Below, piece by piece: positions 44,059-54,675 of a stretch of DNA of 64,000 nucleotides (positions are counted from its first letter, which is position 1; each line of letters opens with the position of its first letter). This DNA is from Rheum nobile (Eukaryota; Streptophyta; Magnoliopsida; Caryophyllales; Polygonaceae), in contig WOAB01000568.1 in the NCBI GenBank assembly GCA_027886185.1, positions 10,796,501 to 10,860,500 on the forward strand, read 5' to 3'. The notes beneath the pieces are model-generated. The model searched no databases. It worked only from the letters and a program-made list of their open reading frames with translations, and was not told the DNA's origin. The translations under genes and the position numbers were made by a program.

Positions 44059-44071
44059 GGCTCTGATACCA
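44059..44071 (-). promoter_or_regulatory. Primer-binding site of element D
   Basis: TGGTATCAGAGCC on the minus strand, a full match to the usual tRNA-iMet primer site, lies four bases beyond the LTR end (GGTGTTACA). Confidence 0.85.
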
Positions 44072-44075
44072 AATC

Positions 44076-45583
44076 TGTAACACCCCCAAATAATAACCTT
44101 GAAAGTATTATCATCAGTGACCTCAGATTATACATTTGAAGCCACCCAAGGCTTAACCATTTTATACTAACCATAAGATAACACCGATAATATTAAATAT
44201 CATAACATTTTATTCAACCAAAGTCTCGGATTACATCTGTAAAATCCCAAATACATCTGAAATACAGAATTCGTTTCAATACAGCGGAAGTCTTTTAAAT
44301 AATAAATATCATAAGGGTCTTGATCGGTGCGATCACACGCCTAGGATCTTCAACCTTGAGAAAACTCTTAAAAACTCCATCTGCATTCATCGTCGCGTAC
44401 TAGCCTTCACGGAAGGGAAGTTTACCTGATGTGCCGTTAAACCACACAATAATCCACACCAATACCATCATGGTAATAACAGATATAATAGCGTTGTTTC
44501 TAACAGTATATACAACCTATTATAATATCACATTTTAAATCATCCAATTATAAAACTGATCCCAAACGAAAACAACAATCATCCCCATTTAATTAATAAT
44601 TAAAGGCAATTGATAATTAACGAAAATATGGAATGATAAGCAAGAGCGAATCGCCACTTGCCTTGATCGATACGAACGAACGATGTAGGGTTTCTAGGTT
44701 CGGAAACTGGAATCTGGAATCGGTTTACGGATTCCTACGACGATAACGAACCCACGACGAAACCCTAGGTTAGATTCGATACGAATAATAATACGAATCT
44801 AAAGAAACGAAAGAAACGAGGGACCCATCCGTGACCGGCTCGTCCAAAGCCACGATCGCGTTTGCTAAGGCAAACTGCGGTTGCGGATTTCTAGGTACCA
44901 TCCGCGGTCACGGTGTTCATGTCCGCGACCGCGGATCCTCCTCAGACGAACCCTAAATCCGAATCAAGCTCACCGACGACGATGACAATGGCTCGGACGA
45001 GGGGGTTTGACTTCTAGCACCACGAGACCTCCAAAGCACCACCACCTCTAACACCTGGGACTCCGGCGAGCTTCCGGCGAAAGCACCAACTCCGGGGATA
45101 GGAAAAACGAGAGAATCAAAGAGCGAGAGAGATTTGAGCGAGAGCTGGATGAGAGATCCTCCCACAGAAGCTCCCTTTTATAGGCCTCCGAGGAGCTCAA
45201 CGCCGAGAAGGCGAATCGCTCGGCCTCCCCCCGGCGAAACGACGGGAAACTCAACCGGCGAAATGCGAAGGAAGACGAAGACGAAGCTGATCCCTTTTCC
45301 GCGATTGCGGAAATTCTTCCGCGGTCGCGGAAATTCCACTCGCGCATTCGCTTGCCCCGAGAAAGGTTTAACACATGTTTAAACCCTGAACTTGAATATT
45401 TTGTATCCAAACAAATATTCTAAGCCTCGAAAATACATCGAATGTATATTATAATGCTCAAAGAATTATTACAGAGATTATACAAGTTATAGAAAATCCA
45501 AACTTCGCCAAACGCGACACGATTACAGAACGAGGGTTGGGGAAATTGCCCAAATACCCTTGCTAAAAATGAGGGGTATTACA
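44076..45583 (-). repeat. 5' LTR of element D, internally deleted
   Basis: 1508 bp. TATAAAAG (minus) lies at 45177-45184, with GC palindromes at 44855-44935 and 45299-45332. Relative to the 3' LTR it lacks about 590 bp (the part at 36208-36799), with the junction near 44435. Confidence 0.75.
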
Positions 45584-46047
45584 CGTTCCATCTATCTTGC
45601 TTTTCTATCTTGTTTCTCTGTTTATACCTTTGTTTTATCTTAATGAAAGATAGATTGAATTTGAGAGTAACTTGGCTAAGTTACTTTCAAGGTTGTTCAG
45701 TCCAAAGCTTGTTTCTTTTCAGCAAATAATCATCCAAACAAAACCAACTTTCGTTCTCATCAAGCAAACAAATTGGATCCATAACATCCCTGAAGGTTTT
45801 TCGGTTTCAGCATTGCGCGCTAAATTTGTTTCCGCTCGTTCTGGAGTTCTACTTGTCCAATTGACGTGAGGTTTGGAGTAGTTCTAGTTCACTTCCTGAT
45901 ATTTAGTCTCGCATTAGAATCACTCAATTCAGAGTTCGGAGCAGAAAGTTATAATTTGCCAAAGACGGGACCAAAAATAAAGATCTCTTGCGCGTCAAGG
46001 CGAGTTCTTTCCATCCAAGAACATGGCAACCAAGTGATTTCACATCA
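45584..46047 (+). repeat. 3' LTR piece of element X
   Basis: This is collinear with 16636-17099, with the same length of 464 bp and a few substitutions. It ends CACATCA and is followed by GGTCT, the same five bases that precede the 5' LTR. Confidence 0.8.
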
Positions 46048-46052
46048 GGTCT

Positions 46053-46519
46053 CGAGCAGGGGCTGTAAGTGTGGCATCTCTAACTCCTTAGCTCCGGGAG
46101 CTGAGCAAGGGGGCCGCTCCCTCAAGCCTCCCTAGGGCAAGAGTTGGGGTACAGGCTTACTCAACACTTTTTTTTTAGAATTACAAAAATCCAGCACCTA
46201 CATATTTATATATGTGGAGGTGCGTTCAATACATAGTAGTGATAGGGTACATAATAAGTAATTTTCTCATATGTCGGATCTTGTGAATGGATGTCCACGA
46301 TTAGAAGTTGAAAATAAGTAAAACAATTGAAGAAAAGAGGCGGGTTATTAAAGAGGTTCATTTAAAGTGGCACCAAACGTAAATAATGCACAAAAGAACT
46401 TCCCCCTCCCATTTGAAAAAGCTTTCCAAATCTCACTTCCCTTCATTTTTCAAAGATAAATAATTAGGCTAGACTCAGGACCGATCTGAACCTTACCCTA
46501 GAGCATCCTTACGATGAGA
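46053..46519. other. Spacer, no gene recognised
   Basis: This sequence continues the site into which X inserted. No domain or repeat is recognised. Confidence 0.4.
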
Positions 46520-49500
46520 AAGTTCTTAGTCAAATTGCAACTCTGCTAGAGGAGGTGAAAAGCTAAGTGATGCTAGTATGAATGTAGTACGATTCATCTC
46601 TCTGAATACATGTCTAAATTGGACTTCTAAGAAGAAAAGAGAGTCAAATAAGATGACAATGACAATCATTTTAATTTCCCAAGGGCAAGTTCAAATGCCT
46701 GATAGAATTAATAAGGTATATGATATATTGATTTCCCATTCAATTTCAAGTAATGTCAAGTTGAGCCGTTTAGCTTCTGGTGTACTTTTTCTTAAAGCTA
46801 ATGCTTCTGTTACAAGCAGTGTTGTTAAAATCGTGATCCGAATTGTAGAATCGCACGATTCTACGATCCAAAACATACAAAATGACTCAAATCGTATGGA
46901 AATAGTCGTGTATGGTAGAGTCGTAATAGGATCGTTAGAATCGGGATTCTACATAGAATCGTAAGATTCTAGGGAAACTTGGTTTTTTGCTTAAATTTTT
47001 CAAGTTTTGGGTTGTTCATTGAACTTGGGACAATTTTGCCATCTTATTCAAAGACTATTGAACTCACTAAGACATTTACTTAGCCCATTTATATATTTTT
47101 ATCGATTTTATGGAAAAAAAAAGTTAAAAAAGTTGAAACGGGTTCGTCCTAATGTGTAGATGATTGCTCGTTGATGTAGAAAACCCTCTTCTTTCCACCA
47201 ATGAGGGATTTTTCAATGTTCTTGGAATGGATTAAAATGATGAGGATGATACGTAATATTTTTTTTTAAATATTTCTAATTCATAAAATATTTAAGTTTT
47301 GCATCACAACGTATTTTAAGTAATCTTATATTACTTAGTTTTTCAAGTAATCTTACATCACATAGATTTTATATATCAAAACATCACATAGTTTCTAATA
47401 TTAATCTTACATCACATAGTTAATTATGGACATTAATTGCGTATTTATTATATTCAGTTGATATTAGATATTAGTTGCTTAGCTTTTATGTGAAATATAT
47501 CTTACTAAGCGTTTGGGCGTTCTCTATAATGGAGAACTTTTGATCTTAGAACTTCCAATTAATACTAACTTGTTTTTATTAATTTATCAAGCCTAAGATT
47601 TCACATTTTATTAATCAAGGATGGAAGTGTTGGATCTAATGAAAATGAGGACGTATGAATATGATATTAATATTATGTCAGATGATGCATGTGTTCGTTG
47701 GTGAAGACAACATTAGGATTAATCGTGATGACTCTCCTTTGACTCTCTTTTCCTACATTACTTTATTGTTTTGAAATATAATCGTTCTAAAATTACTACC
47801 TTATACTCGGTTTTGTTGTTGTTAAGATGTAAATATGGACAAATTTATCATTTATGGATGATAATATGAGATAGATGATGGTTAATGAGAATGTTTTTCC
47901 TTATATAACCTTAATTTTGACTAATATATGACATACTTAAATAAGAATTGCTATAATTCATTGATTCGGTAGGATCTTACGATCCTACGATCCGATTATG
48001 CACCCCTCTTACGATCTAATCCAAGAATCCCGATATTAACAACATTGGTTACAAGGATAGAGTTTGATCCACGATTACATGTAACCATGCAAATGGATTA
48101 TGCTTTGTCATTCCGGATAATAAATCCAATTCCAACTTCTCCATTTGATCTTTTTGCACCGTCGAAACTGATTTTGTGAAAGTTTGGTTTTGGTCTTTCT
48201 TATTTTATGTTTTTAATTCTTTTTGGTTGTGACACTGGGTCGCATAGGTTCATCATCATTAGAGTTTTTGTTTTGTCCTAATTTGTATACGAGTTCTCAT
48301 ATAGACTGTTAGATCCTTAATCTGATCTGTTGGTTTTGTGTTGAAGATAATGTTGTTTCTATTGATCCATAATCCCCACCATTAAGAGTCTGTTTGGTAA
48401 AACATATTATCATATATAAATATGGGGGTTATTCATTAGAAGTACTTATTTGTAGTAATAGTGTTTGGTGACTTAGTTAATTTTTGAATTTTTTCAACTA
48501 TTCCTTTTCACAAGTGCGTGTTGGTCCCCAACCTTCGATATCGGTCACGCTTCTATCTCTGAATCCTACCCACCCATGTCACTCTTGACTTCATCCTCTA
48601 CCTCTCATCGAGGATCTCTCGCCTTGACCGTTGGCCTCTCTATCGTCATTGGTTTTAGAAATCCTCATCATCGAGTAGAAGAAAACGACTCTAAGCCCCT
48701 TGCTCTCGGCTGGTGTCGCTGCTAGCCACAGTGTTCGCTCTTTATTCACCATTTCACCGTCTATGAGCCCTTTCTCGAGATCTATGTCAGTTAAGGTGAC
48801 AAACTAGAAGGGTAGTTATCGGAACGGGAAAGGTGGGCAGGGTTTCGATTTGACGAGGGGTCTCATGACAAGGACATGGTGCCACCAGACGAGATAGTGG
48901 TGGAGGAAAGCCATCAATGGGCGGTTGAAGGCAATAAACAATTTTCTTGGTAAAAAAATAACTTTTATGTGACCTCGATGTATCTAAAATACTTCTATTC
49001 AAGGCCCGTATTCCAAAGTCATGAAAAGAACTTTTGTTAAAAAAACATCTTTATAAATAACAATGACTTTACAATTTAGTTAGCCAAACAAACCATAAAT
49101 CTCCGAGTTTGTTAATTCCTTTTTAGATAACTTTGATCTTATCTCAGTTAGATTATCCCTTGGTTTCTTGTTTGTGGTGTTTATACATGTAAGAATGTTT
49201 TCAACATTTGGATCGACTTTTCTAATATGGGCAAGAGAGTGAGAAGTGGATTAGCTCTTCATAGAGATTATTGCACGACTCACATTCAAGTGGAACAACA
49301 TTTCTTTTTTGCTCTAGCTTGGGTTTAGTAGGTAGTCTGTTATGGCAGATTTTCCAATAGAAAGGTTTCCACTTTGGGATATGTATCTAATTTTCAGACC
49401 CGTGATATATCATATGTTGGTGTTTTGATTTGTTTAATGATAAGTTGAATAATTGATTTAGTAGAGAACCATCAATTCTTGCCCGACCTACGATAAAGTC

Positions 49501-50845
49501 TATCAGGTATATTGTTTTTCGATATTGAATATTTAGGACTTTCTTAACTACTTCAGGGCGGATGACTTATCTAGGTTCATTTCATTTCCAGGCTTTATTT
49601 GTGCAAATGAAATCGCTTACTTTCATGTCACTGTTGATTGAGTTTGGTGCTATAGTCATATTGGTAAGATTGATAGCAGATGCCCATTTGTCCTACCAGA
49701 AATTGATAGTTTGGCCCATCCCCCACAAACCAGTAAAGACCTTTTTGGAAGTCTTTTCTTAGCCCTACTAGTTTAGACCATTGCTAAGATGACTTTTATT
49801 TTTGGTATACTGTAAGACATTTCATCCTAATAAGGATTTATCATTAATAATTTTAAACCATAAATTATTTTGTTCCGTAAATAACTGCTATAAGAATTTC
49901 ATTTGTAGAGCTTGGTTCATGTCATATGTTTTTCTTAGACCCAATCCATCATTTGTTGTGGACTTCAAAAATTTATCACACCCAATTAGTGGTTTATAAT
50001 TGGTGTATTTGCTCAAGAAAATAACTTTTCTTCATTTGGTGCTACTATTTATTGATTGTGTTAGGACGCATGAAGTTTTGCATAATAAAATTTGGCTTGG
50101 TTGCTATATTAGATTTAACGAGGGTTGTTCTGCTCGCTTGGGAGAGAGAATTGACGTTCCATTTTATAAGTTGATTTTTTGATGATAAGATAATATCTTG
50201 AAAGGTATCATAGTTAACGTTTCCATTTATAATAGGGTAACCAAGGTATGTTTTAAGTGAATATGCATTTGTTATGTTAAGGACATATTGGAGTTCATTT
50301 TTCTACGAGGTCCCAACTTTTTTTGTTAGTTGGAATGCTAATTTGTGATAGTTAACTTGTTGTTCAGATATTGTGCAATAATTTTTTATAATGTTTTTGA
50401 CATTTCGGCATGATGTTTTGTTTTCTTTTGTGAAGATTAAGATATCATCAACACAAAATGTTAGGAACGGACTCCGCCAGAAAAGCCATTTGTTGGAGAA
50501 AAAATAATTGTAATATTGATATATTTATGAATGATTTTAAATATTATAGCAATTAATCTCTTATCGAGTTGGGCTAATTCACAAAGTTTATTTTCGAGTT
50601 GGTATGCTTTCCACATAACACAGACTCCACTAGAAAAGCCATTTATTGGAGAAAAAGTGAAAGTTATCGAATCTATCTTTTTTCCGTAGGTTATTGTTTG
50701 GTTGTTTAGCTGTTTTGATTTCCACTAACTTCAGGATCTAATTCTTTCAACTTTTCATAGAACGTCAAAAATTGGTCCAATGATTTTTTCTACCGATGCA
50801 CTTACAATTCCAAAGACCGATCTTCAATTATAACTTATGGTTTTG
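46520..50845 (-). pseudogene. Decayed L1-type LINE, minus strand
   Basis: Read on the minus strand the ORF2 domains appear in order. The start of the endonuclease (GLWNCKCIG) is near 50815, and an endonuclease piece with GFSSGVCVMWKAY is near 50640. RT follows with FCVDDILIF near 50465 and KTYLGYP near 50230. Next come the Cys/His region (NRLPTKPKLEQKR, CESCNNLYEELIHFSLSCP) near 49360-49240, and RNase H with ISFDGAKRSNGEVG near 48190 and FREMNRTT near 46590. Much of the endonuclease and the first half of RT are deleted, and many stops are present. A hAT element splits the RNase H part. It is related to the LINE fragments at 2493-3476. Confidence 0.7.
46817..48047. mobile_element. Non-autonomous hAT element inside the LINE
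   Basis: The left end is CAGTGTTGTTAAAATCG and the right end, reversed, CAATGTTGTTAATATCG. The 8-bp flanks GTTACAAG (46809-46816 and 48048-48055) are identical, as expected of hAT. Both sub-terminal regions carry repeated CGATTCTACGATCC-like units that can pair. The 1231-bp AT-rich interior has no transposase. Confidence 0.85.
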
Positions 50846-52211
50846 TTTTTCGCAAGTAAAGTTAGTCTTGAAGCTGTTATTATGATTTCTTGGTGGTGTT
50901 TTTGATTAATACCAACGGGGTGTTGTGAAGCACCAACTAATGCATGAATTGATAAACTTTAAAGTTTTTGGTATAAGACACATAAGAAGTTTGGGTTTTG
51001 GCCAGCAAAAACCAATAGCCTATTAAAATTTGTATTGAGGTATGCCTTGGTAATCTATTGATAGCTAACCGCCATATATAGGAGTTGAGGGTATGGAGAT
51101 TTATCCAATTACATGTTAGAAATTGCCTAAATTGATCAACATTTAATCTAGTAGGTATTTCATAGGAATTGTCAACCTTAAGTATTCGCACAAACTCCAT
51201 TGTAGCAAATACAAAAAAAAAACATCATTGTATAGAATTCTTATAGTGTACTTTATGTTTGTAGAGTGTATAGAGAGAATTAGTTATTTCATAGTAGTTG
51301 GCAATAGTGTAATACCAAGAATCATAAAAAGAGAAACATAAGAAAGCCATTCTCATTGGTATTGAGTAACAAAGCATAAATTAGGGTATTATCACTTGAC
51401 TGGTTGTAGGGAGTATGTGTTTAAAGTATGTCATGATTATGATTAAGAATAAGGAATGATCTTACACAACAGTGAGCACATACACTAGGTACGTAAGATA
51501 AGATAGTCAACCCATACATGATAAGCATTCCTCTTATATTCCCTTTTTAGAGGGGATAATGGAAGTGTTGTGTGATCTCGAAGGATTAGAGGAGGACAGA
51601 GTATTATTGTTGATTTGGTTAGAGGGGTATGCACTAGAGATAAATTGTGAAGCTTTAGTGCATACTACTTTGGTTGAAAATTGTTTACCCTTCGTCATAA
51701 TATGGTAGAGGAAGCAAGTGGAGCAATCACAAAGAAAATTCACAGCAGAAAGACAAGAAGATAAAAAGTCATCAAATTTCAGGTATTTAGGATGAACATA
51801 GAGTGAGGTGAATGAAGATAAAGTGTTCTATTTATCTGTAAATATAGGCAGCAAAATTGCATATGTAAGGATAACTACAGCAAATAAAAGAGGCGATAAG
51901 TTGGTAAATAACACACCATTGAAATCAGTTGAAAACCCTAGAGAAACTGCATCCCTCTATTGAAAACACCGTTGAAATCCATTGAAAATCCTAGAGAAAT
52001 TGCACTTCTCTTTCCTTCACTTCTCTATTCATGTTGCTTGCGATTATTTCTTCAAGGTTTTCGGATTTGAAGAATATCAAGCAAGATGGCGATCGAAAAT
52101 GAGTCTTCAAAATGCAAAGGAACTCAAACACAAGGTAAACAACGTCTCATACTCTTTATTTTCAGTGTTTGATAAAATAATGATGCGATTTTGTTTGAAA
52201 AAGTGGAACTG
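50846..52211. other. Spacer with small open frames and a short tandem repeat
   Basis: A minus-strand open frame at 50937-51200 (87 residues) has no recognised domain and may be LINE-derived. At about 51920-52015 a 53-bp unit (TTGAAATC, CCCTAGAGAAA) is present twice. A possible short first exon at 52086-52134 (MAIENESSKCK, donor AAG|GTAAAC) precedes the LTR inserted at 52212, but nothing downstream confirms it. Confidence 0.35.
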
Positions 52212-52996
52212 TAACACCCCGACTTATGTCGGTAGTGCCACACGCCAGTAACCTCAGACGTTAATGTCCAAAGTCACCCTAGTATTTAATCGGAACAATT
52301 AAGCTTAAATAAACAAATAAATGTTAAATAGTGACAGAGTAAATAGCGGAAGACTTTTAAATGAATCTTAATCTTTTATTTAAATTCCTCTCGTAAAATG
52401 AGAAGGACGGTAATACAACATAGTGAAATTACAGCGGAAGACTTTTTAATTTACAACGGAAGACTTTTTAAAGAAACCCTAATTACATGACTAATTAATT
52501 ACATTTATTCAGAACATACACACCTTAAAGTATTACTTCTTAAAACGCAACCTTTAACTGCAAGTCTTCTCTTCGATTGGTTACTTCAAATCATCGGGGA
52601 CCAACCACTGCTGTGCCGTATAGAACGGATGACACCAGCCAACCATGCAAGGAATAAAACGGGTTGGTTAGTCTAATGAAAGACTATGCAAGGGTGAAAA
52701 CAGATTGGTTCTCATAGTCGTATATAATCACTACCCTTGTTTTCCGAATAAAACTCGGTAAACGGTATATGACTATAGACTTCTACCGAAAAGAATGAAG
52801 AAGAATGATTATAAGAGAAGATTCCAATGAATTGAGTCTTATGGGAAAATACATGAATTTGTTTGGGAACATTTATTATCACACAAAGTTTTAAAATATC
52901 TCATTGCATATTTGGGTCCTCGACCAACCTCATCGCGTAATGCGAATCCAGATTGGAAAGGGGACTTACTTTAGACAAGAGACCGGACGGGTTCCA

Positions 52997-54323
52997 TGAC
53001 AGGGCTAAAGTCGTATACCCAATCAAAGAAATCCTAAAATACCTACTAAAGAGTATAGCAAGCAAGTCAGGGTCGATCCCACAGGGAGTCAGGTTATCTA
53101 TCTCTGTAATTCGCAATCACCAACTAGGAACTAGGGGGGGTTTGTCGTGTTTTCTTGGTAAACAAGTAACAAGTAGGAAAGTAAACAAGTAAAGGTTGTG
53201 AATATAATGGGGAAAAGCGCCACACTTAACAAAGATCCACACAACAAAAGATATGGTTGATCACTGAATTCTATTAATCTCAAGTTCTTATCTTTCCTTT
53301 AGTTATTCTTATCCCGATCTTAGATAACTATTAGTTCTAACAGCCCTAATAGTACTTATTACTAAATCAAACCCGAAAACTTTCAAGATTCAATAAAGCA
53401 ATAACATTCAACCAAGGATTCAACAAGATACATGCAATAGAAACAACCCGTTACTATAACATGCAATTAACTATCTCTCACGATGAACACTCGCAACCCG
53501 CTTATGTAAATCGTGTGTACTACTAGATATGCAACCCGAACCCGGAATCACAAGTCCTAGCTATTAGGAAGATATCAATAAACCTAGGTGATCAGTCTAG
53601 ATAAATCAACATAAACCAATAAACATTCAAGCACAAGAGAATTAATACAACTAGATAGGAAATCGAACAAGAGTAGAAAACTCACAACCAATCAATTGAA
53701 GGCTTCAAAACGTCAAGTGCAACAATGGAGGTTTAGTTCTCCATAGAGTTTGTGAGAGTAAAACTAAGATAGGTGGCAACTAGGTTTAGAGAATAGATTC
53801 CCTCTAAAAGAGTCTTAAACTTAACTTAAATACTAAGGAAATAATAAGAAAATAAAGAAAAAAAATAACAAACTTGGAAACAAAGTCTCGGAAATAAAAT
53901 AAAACGGGAAATAAAAACTCGGAAATATCTTCAGCGCGTCGCCACCGCTGGGTGCGGTCATCCCACCGCGGGGTGCGGTGACGGTGTCTTCTTCAGCTTC
54001 TGCGATACTTCCGTAAAAACGCCATAACTTTTGATTCCCAACTCGGATTGCTCTCATATTTTGAGGACTTGTAGTAGACTTCAAGATCTAACTCCTCGAA
54101 TTGGAATCACTCCATTTGGACATCTGAGTAAAGAGAAAGAACAATTTGAATTCAACCCACTGTTCTTCTACTCTTCAATACACTTCAAACCTCTGTAAAT
54201 TCCATGATTTCTTTACTTCTAGTCTCTAACTCTCAACTCCACAATTGTGCTCTAAACCCATCCAAATGGCACCTCAAACCTGGTAATAACTCCTAGATAT
54301 GCACTATAAAATAGTGCCGATCA
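52997..54323 (-). mobile_element. Solo LTR of the C/B type inside H
   Basis: A 1327-bp LTR with ends TGACAGGGC and GTGCCGATCA, flanked by TTCCA (52992-52996) and TTCTA (54324-54328). The uninterrupted site is visible in element D near 36495 (GTTTCCACGTTG), which confirms the insertion. It carries a third GC motif type near 53936-53985 (CACCGCGGGGTGCGGTG), about 110-160 bp upstream of a TATTTAA box on the minus strand. Confidence 0.75.
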
Positions 54324-54653
54324 TTCTACGTTGTACTTCTTGCCCGATGGTATATTAATTATATGCAAAACGACACTTATCTTATAAATTTCAAAACGCG
54401 CATTTACGTTAAAACTTTTAATCCACATCAATCTCGCAATGAGATATAGAACATGGGGCAAATCCCACTTATATAAAATAAGGATAGGTCATGTCCAAAA
54501 GTATTAGGGCATTTATCCTCTTAATACCAAGTTATAAAGAAACAACTAAACCTCGTAAGGAAATAGCGTTCCTACGAATACTCGTGCTAACTAGCAATTA
54601 TTATCCACACCAAAGCACCACAATTCACACCAATTATTATCTAGCACCCTATA

Positions 54654-54675
54654 ATACTATATATATATATATAGA
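54654..54675. repeat. (TA)n microsatellite
   Basis: A run of alternating TA of about 20 bp in AT-rich LTR sequence. Confidence 0.85.

Larger units (their letters stand above)
36208..45583 (-). mobile_element. Element D: near-complete Tekay-like chromovirus
   Basis: The 5' LTR is 44076-45583 and the broken 3' LTR 36208-37958, on the minus strand. A primer site for tRNA-iMet lies at 44059-44071. Between them are leader ORF0, gag, protease-RT-RNase H-integrase and a chromodomain. The 5' LTR ends directly against the X LTR piece at 45584, so D inserted a few bases downstream of the TATA of X. The matching duplication is lost because the other D end was deleted or hit by B. D has only a handful of coding lesions. 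Confidence 0.8.
16324..46047 (+). mobile_element. Element X: outermost LTR retrotransposon of the nest
   Basis: The 5' LTR (16324-17099) starts TGATGACTCA and ends CACATCA. A 464-bp piece of the partner LTR (45584-46047) ends identically. Both outer flanks are GGTCT (16319-16323 and 46048-46052), which ties the two ends into one insertion. The only X sequence left between the LTRs is a primer site and leader (17100-17677, and 33742 to about 33895 beyond element C). Its gag and pol are missing. Elements C, E, B and D occupy the interior. The lineage of X cannot be decided without coding sequence, but its LTR end resembles that of element F. Confidence 0.75.

Noticed and set aside
44059..44071. 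tRNA gene suggested by TGGTATCAGAGCC, and similar sites at 25598, 62026 and 4781
   Set aside because: Each is a short primer site next to an LTR end. No cloverleaf can be built around it.
45584..46047. Independent solo LTR
   Set aside because: Its flank GGTCT matches the flank of the LTR at 16324, so both are ends of one insertion.
46578..46964. A 128-residue plus-strand frame
   Set aside because: It runs antisense through LINE RNase H and into the left end of the hAT element.
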